Program-made: the position numbers and the translations under genes
Part shown: piece after piece, positions 16,646-24,123 of the stretch
How positions within the stretch are numbered: the stretch's first letter is position 1
Layout of the letters: the number at the start of each line of letters is the position of its first letter
NCBI GenBank assembly: GCA_964547135.1
Contig: CAZJMK010000029.1
Span: 1 to 48,130, forward strand
Source: JAJXSS01 sp964547135
GTDB lineage: Bacteria; Planctomycetota; Phycisphaerae; Phycisphaerales; Phycisphaeraceae
Direction: 5' to 3'
DNA: 48,130 nt
Notes under the pieces: generated by a model
What the model was told of the DNA's origin: nothing
The model's input: only the letters and a program-made list of their open reading frames with translations
Database searches by the model: none

Positions 16646-17119
16646 TTACATGGGCATACCGGTGATTCGAGCGGCGAAGACCATGGTGCCGCTCACCATG
16701 CCCTGCACATCGCAGATACAGCGACGGGGGCGGAACTCGACCTGTTGGCCGACGATGTACAGGCGATCACCGGGCTTGACCATGCCGCGGAAACTGACAT
16801 CATCAACACCGGTGAAGCCCATGAATTTCGATTGTGTGGAACGACGCAGAAACAGGTAACTGGCCAGTTGTGCGCCGGCTTCGATCATGAGCACGCCGGG
16901 AAACAGGGGCCGACCGGGAATGTGCCCGGGTACCCAGAACTCATCATCGCGCACATCCTTGAAGGCGACGGCCTGGTCCATCACCTGACTCATCCAGCAA
17001 ATGCCGTCGAGCAGACGCATGGCTCCGCGATGGGGGTTGATCTTTTCGATTTCCTCATGGCCAACCTGGACCTTTTGTAAATCGATGCCGGTGATATCGA
17101 AAAGCAGTGTTGGAACCAT
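16646..17119 (-). CDS. FabZ-type 3-hydroxyacyl-ACP dehydratase
   Basis: The 157-residue hot-dog-fold protein has the FabZ catalytic motif GHIPGRPLFPGVLMIEAGAQ: His66 and Glu80 are 14 residues apart, as in characterised FabZ. INPHRGAMRLLDGI corresponds to the family's PHR motif. It should dehydrate 3-hydroxyacyl-ACP in fatty acid elongation, or act in a lipid A or specialised lipid route. The ATG at 17119 (MVPTLLFDI) is chosen over the longer frame to 17248, which would overlap the Hc1-like gene. No other fatty acid gene is adjacent, so the symbol is not assigned. Confidence 0.9.
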   Translation of the reverse strand: MVPTLLFDITGIDLQKVQVGHEEIEKINPHRGAMRLLDGICWMSQVMDQAVAFKDVRDDEFWVPGHIPGRPLFPGVLMIEAGAQLASYLFLRRSTQSKFMGFTGVDDVSFRGMVKPGDRLYIVGQQVEFRPRRCICDVQGMVSGTMVFAARITGMPM

Positions 17120-17213
17120 AAGTAACTTGACACTCCATCGGAGGCAGGCTGAACTCGGAGACAGCCGATTGGGTTGATTGTACGAACAGCGTGCACCCGT
17201 TGCGCCGCTGCAC

Positions 17214-17411
17214 TCAAGGGTTGCCCGGCTGAGTTTCATCAGCGTCACGGGTTTCCAGAATTTTCATGCGCAGCGCCTGGGCGGCGGCCTTGATGTCCTG
17301 CATGTGCTTACGGACGCGTGTGCCGGCAGCTTTGTTGCCGCCTGCGGCCTTGCGCACATCGTCTTCAATCGACATCACCAACGCCTTGAGCTGTTCATAG
17401 GTTTCCAGCAT
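17214..17411 (-). CDS. Histone H1-like Hc1 family nucleoid protein
   Basis: The 65-residue product, starting at MLETYEQLK, contains GNKAAGTRVRKHMQDIK, which closely resembles the GNKAAAQRVR core I recall from chlamydial histone-like Hc1. Hc1 binds and compacts DNA. The protein has an N-terminal acidic helix and a lysine/arginine-rich second helix, but lacks the long basic tail of some family members, so DNA binding may be milder. GAGGG eight bases upstream supports the ATG at 17411 over the one at 17426. It is immediately upstream of the FabZ-type gene and divergent from the IclR gene. Confidence 0.85.
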   Translation of the reverse strand: MLETYEQLKALVMSIEDDVRKAAGGNKAAGTRVRKHMQDIKAAAQALRMKILETRDADETQPGNP

Positions 17412-17551
17412 GGTGTTTACCCTCATCGAAGTTGACCTTGGCTTGACTCACGCAACAGACTAACGCCCCACACACGGTTGAGCAATCGAATCACCCGTAA
17501 GCCCTGCACTTTTTCATCCGAGTCTGATTTGACTTTCGTCCGGGGTGTGGT

Positions 17552-17573
17552 ATTCATAATCTTTGGATTGAAT
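17552..17573. promoter_or_regulatory. Possible regulator binding site upstream of the IclR gene
   Basis: ATTCA (17552-17556) and TGAAT (17569-17573) form an interrupted inverted repeat just upstream of the IclR-type gene and downstream of a TTGACT that could be a -35 element. IclR proteins commonly autoregulate through such short palindromes. The assignment is weak because only one site was found. Confidence 0.25.
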
Positions 17574-17593
17574 TGTTATATTTATCTATTGAA

Positions 17594-18412
17594 ATGAACC
17601 AAGGCCACATTATCCCGGTACTGCACAAAGCGACACACCTGCTCATGCGCTTGGCGGACAACCCCAAATATGAGTCGGTCGGGGCGCTGGCGCGGGAAAT
17701 GGGCATGGCCACGGCCACGTGTTACCGCATTCTCAAAACGCTGGAGGCGGCGGACTGGCTGCAATGCACCGCGCAGGGTTGTGCCCATGTTTCGCTGGGG
17801 CTATTGCCGGTGGCGCAGGCGCTGGCGCAGGAACGAAAATTACTCGAACTGGTGCGCGAACCGATGCAAACCCTGGCGCAACAAACCCGGCTCGCGGTGA
17901 AGTTGTCGGTGCGCCAGGGCGATCAGCATGTCACGATGTATCGCGTTGAGTCGCCTCAAGCCATGGCCGCCACCGGTCGGGTGGGTTCACGTTTTGCGAT
18001 TGTCATTGGTGCCACCGGGGCTGCCCTGCTCAGTCGTGAATCGTCGCAGAACCTGGCACAACTGATGAATCGCATCCCGCAGGCACAGTGGGAACATCAA
18101 ACCCCAGCGGCCTTGAAAAAACAGATTGCCGACTGCAAAAAGACCGGGTGCTGCCGCAACCTGACCAGGCACCCGCGGGGCATTGATGTGATGTCAGCAC
18201 CGGTATGCGATGTGCAAGACAACATCATCGCTGCGATCACCCTGATCGGATTGCAGGGCGAACTGGATGGTGCCGCCCGTGTGAACTGTCAAAAGCATTT
18301 GCTAAATGCAGTGAAACAGTGTCATCAACAATTCGTTGCGGTCGATGCCCGGCAAACACGACTTGATTCGGCAGCGAAAATCACTGGTAAACGAACAAGG
18401 ACAACGACATGA
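17594..18412 (+). CDS. IclR family transcriptional regulator
   Basis: The 272-residue product has an N-terminal winged helix-turn-helix (HKATHLLMRLADNPKYESVG, then LAREMGMATATCYRILKTLEA, residues about 12-55) and a C-terminal IclR effector domain (RLAVKLSVRQGDQHVTMYRVE, GSRFAIVIGATGAALLS, GIDVMSAPVCD, IIAAITLIG). IclR-type proteins such as KdgR control uronate and other sugar-acid genes by binding a pathway intermediate. The gene overlaps the GH113-like gene by 4 bp and heads the sugar-acid locus, so it probably controls that operon. The ATG at 17594 is preferred over an in-frame TTG at 17573. The C-terminal tail (KRTRTTT) is basic and outside the domain. Confidence 0.92.
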   Translation: MNQGHIIPVLHKATHLLMRLADNPKYESVGALAREMGMATATCYRILKTLEAADWLQCTAQGCAHVSLGLLPVAQALAQERKLLELVREPMQTLAQQTRLAVKLSVRQGDQHVTMYRVESPQAMAATGRVGSRFAIVIGATGAALLSRESSQNLAQLMNRIPQAQWEHQTPAALKKQIADCKKTGCCRNLTRHPRGIDVMSAPVCDVQDNIIAAITLIGLQGELDGAARVNCQKHLLNAVKQCHQQFVAVDARQTRLDSAAKITGKRTRTTT

Positions 18413-19446
18413 ACACAACCACGATGCCCAATGCAGCGGTGATCCATCGAGGCGTGACCTTCGGGTTTTACTCCCGCAATGGTTATTACGATTCGCCGCA
18501 GGCCCGTGTTGAAGTCGAGCGCATGGCTGAACTGGGGGTGCAATGGGTCTGTCTGGTCGTGACGGACATGCAGGAACTGGCCACCACGCCACGGGTTTTC
18601 CGTGATTATGAAATCACGCCCAGCGACCTGGAAGTGGCGGACATGATCGATCACCTGCACGACAGGGGCATGAAGGTGCATCTGCGACCTATGATCGAAT
18701 GTTACGACGGTCATGGGCGAACGCAGGTCTGGTTCCCGCATGATGCCGAACGCATTCCGGGACGACGTTCGACCGCACTGGGGCAGTGGTTTGCCTGCAT
18801 GCGACATCGCACCAAGCACTATGCACGCATCGCCAAACGCACCGGGGTGGAAATGCTCGGAATCGACAGCGAACTGGATCGGCTGGTGCAATGCAACAAG
18901 GAATGGAAAAGCGTCGTTGAAACCGCGCGTGAACATTACCCGGGGGTGGTCACTTCATGTCACACGCATGGCGTTGATTTCATGAAGGAATTGCAAAAAC
19001 CCGATCACTGGTTCCGCGACCTGGATGTGCTGGGCACGAGCTTTTATCAAGCCAGCGCCAAGGAGCATGGCGCGACGATCGAAGCTCGAGTGCAATTTTT
19101 ACAAGCGCAGGTCGAGCGCTATCGGCAAATGGCGCAACTGCTGGGCAAACCGATCATGTTCGGGGAGTTGGGCTGCACCAGCAGCTTTGCGGGAGCGACG
19201 CATCCGGGGGCATGGTCCGGCGATGGCGGCTACGAACCGCAGGAACAGGCGGACCACCTGGAAGCGGTGATGCAGTCTTTTTGGGAGGAACCCTGGTGGG
19301 CGGGGTTTTACTGGTGGAAGTGGGACGAGCATTTGGACCGACCGCAATACAAAACCGACCCCCAAGGCGACAAGGGTTTTACGGTGTGGGGCAAGCCCGC
19401 GGCGGAGGTGATGAAAAAATGGTTTGCACGAGGTGAACGTCGATGA
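18409..19446 (+). CDS. GH113-like TIM-barrel glycoside hydrolase
   Basis: The 345-residue protein has the layout of a clan A beta/alpha barrel: a first strand with GVTFGFYSRNGYY, HLRPMIE after strand 3, an acid/base glutamate candidate E155 in GIDSELDRL, and a nucleophile candidate E253 in IMFGELGCTSS, then a WAGFYWWKWDE strand 8 and GFTVWGKPAAEVMKKWF at the end. The pattern resembles GH113 beta-mannanases, but the substrate is not certain. There is no signal peptide, so it should act on imported oligosaccharides in the cytoplasm. Its start overlaps the IclR gene by 4 bp and its end overlaps the LamG gene by 4 bp. Confidence 0.75.
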   Translation: MNTTTMPNAAVIHRGVTFGFYSRNGYYDSPQARVEVERMAELGVQWVCLVVTDMQELATTPRVFRDYEITPSDLEVADMIDHLHDRGMKVHLRPMIECYDGHGRTQVWFPHDAERIPGRRSTALGQWFACMRHRTKHYARIAKRTGVEMLGIDSELDRLVQCNKEWKSVVETAREHYPGVVTSCHTHGVDFMKELQKPDHWFRDLDVLGTSFYQASAKEHGATIEARVQFLQAQVERYRQMAQLLGKPIMFGELGCTSSFAGATHPGAWSGDGGYEPQEQADHLEAVMQSFWEEPWWAGFYWWKWDEHLDRPQYKTDPQGDKGFTVWGKPAAEVMKKWFARGERR

Positions 19447-20231
19447 TCGTGTCTGCTGAAAAAGTGGTGAACATGCCGGGGTTGGTGAGTTTCTGGGATT
19501 TTCAGGAACCAGCCGGGCAGTTGCGCATGGCCAAAGGGATGCAGGCTTCGGTATTGGAGGAGCCGGCGGGTGCGGTGCCGGTGGTGGAAGAGGGGGCACT
19601 GGGTCGGCGCAGTGTACGTTTGGGTGATGGGCAGTATTTCACGATTCGCAGGGCGAACCTTGGCCGACTGGACATTCACGGGCGCGATGCGCAGGTGAGT
19701 GTGATCGCATGGGTCAAGCGTCACCCAAGTGACTCGCCCACCAGGTGTCAGGCGGTGGCGGGTGTGTGGAACGAACACGCCAGGCGGCAATATTGCCTGT
19801 TTTTGAACCTGCGCATCTGGGACAGTGCCGAGCAGGTTTGCGCCCATATTTCAGGGATTGGCGGTGCGACGCCGGGGTACAAGTATTGCATGGATGCGGC
19901 CATCGGAGCGACACCGGTTCCGCTGCAACGGTGGCAGTGCTGTGCCATCAGTTACGACGGTCGATTTGCCCGTGCCTACCTCAACGGCCAACTCGATGTT
20001 CGTGGCGACCGCAATCCCTACGCCTACGACCAGGGCATTTACGACGGGGGACCCCAAGGCGGTGACTTCACCATCGGAGCTGTCACCCGACCGCAAACCG
20101 TCGATGACCAGTTGCGTGACGTCGGCAGCGTCGTCGCCAATCGCTTTCACGGATTACTCGGCGGGCTGGCGGTGTTTGAGCGAGCTTTGACGGATGAACA
20201 AATGAGGCAACTGGCCGGCGAGCTTCCGTGA
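19443..20231 (+). CDS. LamG/concanavalin A-like domain protein
   Basis: The 262-residue product is one LamG-type jelly roll: GLVSFWDFQEPAG at the start, SVIAWVKRH, QRWQCCAISYDGRFARAYLNGQLD and LLGGLAVFERALTDEQMRQL at the end, a pattern common in planctomycete sugar-related proteins. No signal peptide or membrane segment is visible, so unlike most LamG proteins it appears cytoplasmic. It overlaps the GH113-like gene by 4 bp and is probably a carbohydrate-binding partner of that enzyme, which is inference from context. Confidence 0.8.
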   Translation: MIVSAEKVVNMPGLVSFWDFQEPAGQLRMAKGMQASVLEEPAGAVPVVEEGALGRRSVRLGDGQYFTIRRANLGRLDIHGRDAQVSVIAWVKRHPSDSPTRCQAVAGVWNEHARRQYCLFLNLRIWDSAEQVCAHISGIGGATPGYKYCMDAAIGATPVPLQRWQCCAISYDGRFARAYLNGQLDVRGDRNPYAYDQGIYDGGPQGGDFTIGAVTRPQTVDDQLRDVGSVVANRFHGLLGGLAVFERALTDEQMRQLAGELP

Positions 20232-20352
20232 AGGATCAAACAGCAAGCATGACTGTGTTCACCTTATCACTGGATAAAGGAACAACCACTGCCCACCGCA
20301 ATCGTGATCGCTGGTTTGAATCGATACGCACCTTTGAAGTCATTCCATACGC

Positions 20353-21348
20353 ATGAACAGCAACTTCAAATTATGTCAATTACTTCCCGCCACGCCGGAC
20401 CATCGCTGGACGTTGGCGTTGCAATCGGGGGTGCGCTATGCAGTGACGAAGGCTGCGCCGGAACTTACCGGGCTGTCGGCCCCCGATGACCTGGATAGTC
20501 TGCGCCTGATTCGTGATCGATTCGCAGAGGCTGGTTTGACGCTGCTTGGATTGGAAGGCGATCAGTTCGACATGCAGCGCATCAAATGGGGCCGAACAGG
20601 TTGCGATGATGATTACCAGCGCTATCGCCGGATGCTGCAAAACATGGGGGAACTGGGGTTGAACCTGTTGTGCTACAACTTCATGCTGCGCACACCCGGC
20701 GCAAAGCATGACTGGCATCGAACCCGCACCGACATACCCATCCGCGGCGGCTCATTGACCAGTCGATTCAGTTTGGCTGATCTGCCACCCACCGAGCGAC
20801 TGGCACCGCTGCTCTTCACGCATGATCAGCTTTGGGCCAACTACACCCGGTTCCTTCATGAAGTGATGCCCACGGCAGAGCGATGCGCGGTCAAAATGGG
20901 GCTGCACCCGGACGATCCGCCCATCACGCAACTGGCCGGGGTCCCGCGATTATTTGGAACACTTGATGCTTTCGACAAGGCGTATCACATTCACCCAAGC
21001 CCCAGTAATGCGGTGACCTTTTGTCAGGCCAATTTCAAATTGATGCCGGGTGATTTGGAAGATCATGCCCGTCATCTGGCATCGCGCATCGTCTTCATTC
21101 ATGTGCGTGATGTCGAAGGCACAGCCGATGATTTCACGGAAACCTGGCACGATCAGGGGCCGACGGACTTGGCGGCCATGATGTCTCTGTATCACCAACT
21201 GGGTCTGGCCGTACCGATGCGTGATGATCATGTGCCGACGATGCACGGCGAAAACCCCGATATACCCGGCTATGCCGCGTTGGGTCATCTGTTTGCCACC
21301 GGTTATCTGCGCGGCATTCTGCACGCACTCCACATTCCTTGTGAGTAA
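20353..21348 (+). CDS. uxuA: Mannonate dehydratase
   Basis: The enzyme dehydrates D-mannonate to 2-keto-3-deoxygluconate. The 331-residue protein has the UxuA metal-site and active-site motifs KMGLHPDDPP, CQANFKLMPGD (in place of the usual CxG context), FIHVRDVEGT and a late MRDDHVPTMHGE corresponding to the RPDHGH region. It is shorter than E. coli UxuA (about 394) but within the range of compact family members. It lies 121 bp after the LamG gene and five bases before the SDR gene, so it is in the same operon. Confidence 0.92.
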   Translation: MNSNFKLCQLLPATPDHRWTLALQSGVRYAVTKAAPELTGLSAPDDLDSLRLIRDRFAEAGLTLLGLEGDQFDMQRIKWGRTGCDDDYQRYRRMLQNMGELGLNLLCYNFMLRTPGAKHDWHRTRTDIPIRGGSLTSRFSLADLPPTERLAPLLFTHDQLWANYTRFLHEVMPTAERCAVKMGLHPDDPPITQLAGVPRLFGTLDAFDKAYHIHPSPSNAVTFCQANFKLMPGDLEDHARHLASRIVFIHVRDVEGTADDFTETWHDQGPTDLAAMMSLYHQLGLAVPMRDDHVPTMHGENPDIPGYAALGHLFATGYLRGILHALHIPCE

Positions 21349-21353
21349 GTCTG

Positions 21354-22121
21354 ATGAATGAATTGTTCAACCTCAGCGGACGCAAAGCACTGGTCACCGG
21401 TTCCAGCCGGGGCATCGGTCGATCCATCGCGCTGACACTGGCGCAGCACGGTGCGGATGTGATGGTCCACTACGCAGGCAATCGTGACGCAGCGCAAACC
21501 GTGGTGGATGCAATCAAAAACATGGGGCGCAAGGCAGCGCTCATCGGGGTTGATTTGTATGCCGACGATGCTCCGCAGCGGATAGCCGAGGCTGTGAAAA
21601 ATGAATTGGGCGACGTGGATATTTTGGTGCTCAATGCGTCGGTGCAGTTTCGCAGAAAGTGGGACGAGCCGATCAGTCGTGATGAATTCGATCAGCAGGT
21701 GGTGGTGAATCTGCGCTCGGCTTACGAACTGATTCAACGGCTGGCACCGGGCATGGTCGAGCGCCGATGGGGTCGCATTGTGACGGTGGGCAGTGTGCAG
21801 CAATATCGTCCGTCGCAGGCGATGCCGCCGTATGCCGCGCTGAAGTCGGCCCTCGAAAACCTGGCACGCAACCTTGCCAGACAAATGGCACCGTTTGGCG
21901 TGACGGTGAACAACCTGAGTCCGGGTGTGATTGCGACCGAACGCAATGCGCCGATTTTGGAAGACCCGGCTTATCACCAGCGTGTGCTGGAGGCAATACC
22001 CATGCATCGAGTTGCGCAACCCGATGAGTGTGCCGGGGCGGCGCTATTGCTCTGTTCGCAGGCAGGCAGTTACATCACCGGCATCGACCTGCCCGTCGAT
22101 GGCGGATTGCGTCTGCCTTAA
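21354..22121 (+). CDS. SDR family oxidoreductase, candidate fructuronate/mannonate dehydrogenase
   Basis: The 255-residue protein is a classical SDR: the nucleotide-binding TGSSRGIG (15-22), NAS (94-96, usual NAG), and the catalytic triad Ser147, Tyr160, Lys164, with the closing GSYITGIDLPVDGGLRLP. Directly after uxuA, it is the obvious candidate to interconvert D-fructuronate and D-mannonate in place of UxuB, or to act on 2-keto-3-deoxygluconate like KduD. The sequence alone does not settle the substrate. Its start is five bases after the uxuA stop, with no clear ribosome binding site, suggesting translational coupling. Confidence 0.88.
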   Translation: MNELFNLSGRKALVTGSSRGIGRSIALTLAQHGADVMVHYAGNRDAAQTVVDAIKNMGRKAALIGVDLYADDAPQRIAEAVKNELGDVDILVLNASVQFRRKWDEPISRDEFDQQVVVNLRSAYELIQRLAPGMVERRWGRIVTVGSVQQYRPSQAMPPYAALKSALENLARNLARQMAPFGVTVNNLSPGVIATERNAPILEDPAYHQRVLEAIPMHRVAQPDECAGAALLLCSQAGSYITGIDLPVDGGLRLP

Positions 22122-22131
22122 GGCGTCAGTG

Positions 22132-22316
22132 AGTGGTCAAGTGCTCAGACAAGCCGAGTCGGAGGCGTCCGCGCCGACGGATCGGGTATGGTTTGGTTGA
22201 TCGGTGCGTCGGTTACTCGGGCGGATTTTTATTTGTCTTTTCTTCCCGATTAACCGACTCACCGACTCACCGGTTAACCAGTCCGATCAGGCGCGATAAA
22301 TCGCGGCGCTAACTGT
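22132..22316. repeat. Composite element: AGTGG box, E left arm, octamer arms, C right arm
   Basis: Modules in order are an AGTGGTCAAGTG box (22134-22144), the E module (22150-22190), a left 8-bp string (GGTTGATC, GGTGCGTC, GGTTACTC; 22195-22218), a T-rich loop, a right complementary string (CCGATTAA, then repeated CCGACTCA, CCGGTTAA; about 22246-22279) and the C module (22287-22312). Here the outer arms are of different families, E on the left and C on the right. Confidence 0.88.
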
Positions 22317-22378
22317 GAGCTTTGTGGCCTCGGTATTGAACTTTTGATTTGAACCCGCTGAATCATGAAAGGAAGACC

Positions 22379-23098
22379 ATGAGCGACAAAATGAAACTGG
22401 ACAAACTGCAACAGATGCGTGACACGGTGGAGGCATATCCGTTGCCGATACCGGAAGCGGAAATATGCGCACGCTACGAAAAGCTGTACACCGGTGCGGT
22501 GAATGATGTGTTGCGTGAGTTGTGCATGGTGAACGTGGCGCTTCCGCCGGAGATCATGCCCTTGCGTGATGAAATGGTCGTGGCTGGGTTTGCGTTCACG
22601 ATTCGTTCGTGCATGGACCCGACGCTGGGCGGCGAACTGGCGCTGCGTGTGAAAATGCTGGATGAAATCAAGCCCTTTCACGTGTGCGTGTGGAACGCCA
22701 ACGGCGATGACAAGGCATCGCACTGGGGCGGGGTGATGACGAAAATGAGCAAAACCCGAGGTTGCCGTGGGGCGATCGTGGACGGGGGCATCCGTGATAC
22801 CAAAGACATTTTAGCGCAGAACTTTCCGATTTGGAGCCGATATCGCACATCCAACGGGGCGTTGTCGCGCACAAAGATCAGCGCGTTCCAGGTGCCGATT
22901 CAGGTGGGGGATGTGATCATCAAGCCTGGCGATCTGATTTTTGCGGATATCGATGGCGCAATTGCCATTCCCCGTCGTCTGGCGGTGCCGGTGCTGGAAC
23001 GGGCGGAGGGCATTGAAAAGAACGAGGGCGAAATCAAGGAGTGGATCGATGCGGGCTTATCAACGCAACAGATTCACGACCGCGGCGGGTATTTTTGA
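22379..23098 (+). CDS. RraA-like / HMG aldolase family protein
   Basis: The 239-residue product has the RraA fold markers: KLYTGAVNDVLREL (about 32-45), a central GCRGAIVDGGIRDT containing the R and D that bind pyruvate and metal in the class II aldolases, and GDLIFADIDGAIAIPR near the C-terminus. The family includes the RNase E regulator RraA and 4-hydroxy-4-methyl-2-oxoglutarate/oxaloacetate aldolases. In this operon an aldolase or sugar-acid lyase role is more likely than RNA control. AGGA five bases upstream supports the ATG at 22379. A terminator follows at 23159. Confidence 0.85.
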   Translation: MSDKMKLDKLQQMRDTVEAYPLPIPEAEICARYEKLYTGAVNDVLRELCMVNVALPPEIMPLRDEMVVAGFAFTIRSCMDPTLGGELALRVKMLDEIKPFHVCVWNANGDDKASHWGGVMTKMSKTRGCRGAIVDGGIRDTKDILAQNFPIWSRYRTSNGALSRTKISAFQVPIQVGDVIIKPGDLIFADIDGAIAIPRRLAVPVLERAEGIEKNEGEIKEWIDAGLSTQQIHDRGGYF

Positions 23099-23158
23099 AC
23101 GGGAAAAACCACCTTACCACAGCGGCAAAGTGTTGCAGCACGAAAAGAATGTGACTGA

Positions 23159-23187
23159 CAAAGCGGCGGATGGTATCCGCCGTTTTC
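23159..23187 (+). terminator. Rho-independent terminator of the uronate operon
   Basis: A perfect 8-bp stem, CGGCGGAT (23164-23171) with ATCCGCCG (23175-23182), has a GGT loop and is followed by TTTT. It ends the plus-strand operon after the RraA-like gene and, since the minus-strand sequence is also nearly symmetrical, may also serve the convergent secreted-protein gene. Confidence 0.9.
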
Positions 23188-23193
23188 ATTGAA

Positions 23194-23769
23194 TCACTTT
23201 TCGATTTTCAGTTCCACCAATTTGCTGTGCATTTCGACGGGTTCGCCATCGACGGTGCCTTTGACATTCATTTTGACCATGCCGCCGGGCACTTGCGTGC
23301 TGACCCAGGTTTTGCCCTTCATTTTGGCGCCATCCTGTTCCATTTCGACTTCGCCCCAGGTGCAGTCGAAGGTTTGTCCCGCGGCATCGACCTTTTCCTT
23401 GCCGCCTTCGACCTTGATACGGGGCATTTCGCCGGGCTGGTCGGCTTGGTCGAGTTCTTCCTTTTTCACCTTGGCAGCGTGGGTGAGCGTCATGCCGGGC
23501 ATTTCCATGGCCGTGCCCATCATGTTCATGCGCTGAGTCAGTTGCACACTGGCTTTTTCCTTGTCCAAGGCCGTGAGCTTGAAGGTCTGCTTCATCTGCA
23601 TGTCCTGGCCCTGGGCTTTCATGGTCTGTTCGTAGCTGACGCTGGTGCCGACCTTGAAGCGTGCCCAATCCTGGTACACGGGGTTGTCCACCATTTCCTG
23701 CGCCAGGGCCTGGTTCAGTCCGCCGACCAGTACCATCAGCGCGACGAGCAGTGTGAAGTTTCGCAGCAT
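23194..23769 (-). CDS. Secreted protein of unknown function
   Basis: The 191-residue product starts with a clear signal peptide (MLRNFTLLVALMVLVGGL, cleavage likely after ALA at about 23). The mature part is rich in Lys, Met and Gln and predicted as beta strands with paired motifs (VSYEQTMKAQGQDMQMKQTF, KASVQLTQRMNMMG, TFDCTWGEVEMEQDG), including one Cys. The pattern resembles small lipocalin or beta-barrel proteins found in planctomycetes, but I recognise no family. The coding strand is opposite to the flanking sugar-acid genes, so it is probably not part of that operon. Confidence 0.75.
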   Translation of the reverse strand: MLRNFTLLVALMVLVGGLNQALAQEMVDNPVYQDWARFKVGTSVSYEQTMKAQGQDMQMKQTFKLTALDKEKASVQLTQRMNMMGTAMEMPGMTLTHAAKVKKEELDQADQPGEMPRIKVEGGKEKVDAAGQTFDCTWGEVEMEQDGAKMKGKTWVSTQVPGGMVKMNVKGTVDGEPVEMHSKLVELKIEK

Positions 23770-24123
23770 GAAAAAACTCCTTCAATGGGGTTTGCGTGCG
23801 GTGTCAATGACAAGCAACGGCATCATTACGGGGTTATGAAGATCACTCTCTACATCAGAAAACAAGCATTCGTTTTGCGTGCATCAAAGTGTCAGTGTTG
23901 CTACTTTTTGATCCTTGCTTGTTTGAGCGCATTTTCGCTCTTCGGCCCTCACCCCAGCCCTCTCCCAAGAGGAGAGGGGGTTCTCGGTGAACGTATCGGG
24001 CGTTGGTCAATCATGTTAGCAACGCAGGGTTGGCTGGTGGGGTGAATATCGCGCAACTTGGCGGAAATGGGTATGATATTGACCCCATTCCCGTTACAAC
24101 CCCACTGCTTTTGGAGACACACC
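23770..24123. other. Divergent intergenic region with a CTCTCCC repeat
   Basis: This 354-bp region separates the secreted-protein gene from the isomerase gene and must hold both promoters. A palindromic CTCTCCC repeat lies at 23943-23990 (CCCTCACCCCAGCCCTCTCC then AAGAGGAGAGGG). A TATGAT near 24071 could be a -10 element for the isomerase gene, but no good -35 sequence is in register. No further gene is seen. Confidence 0.55.
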
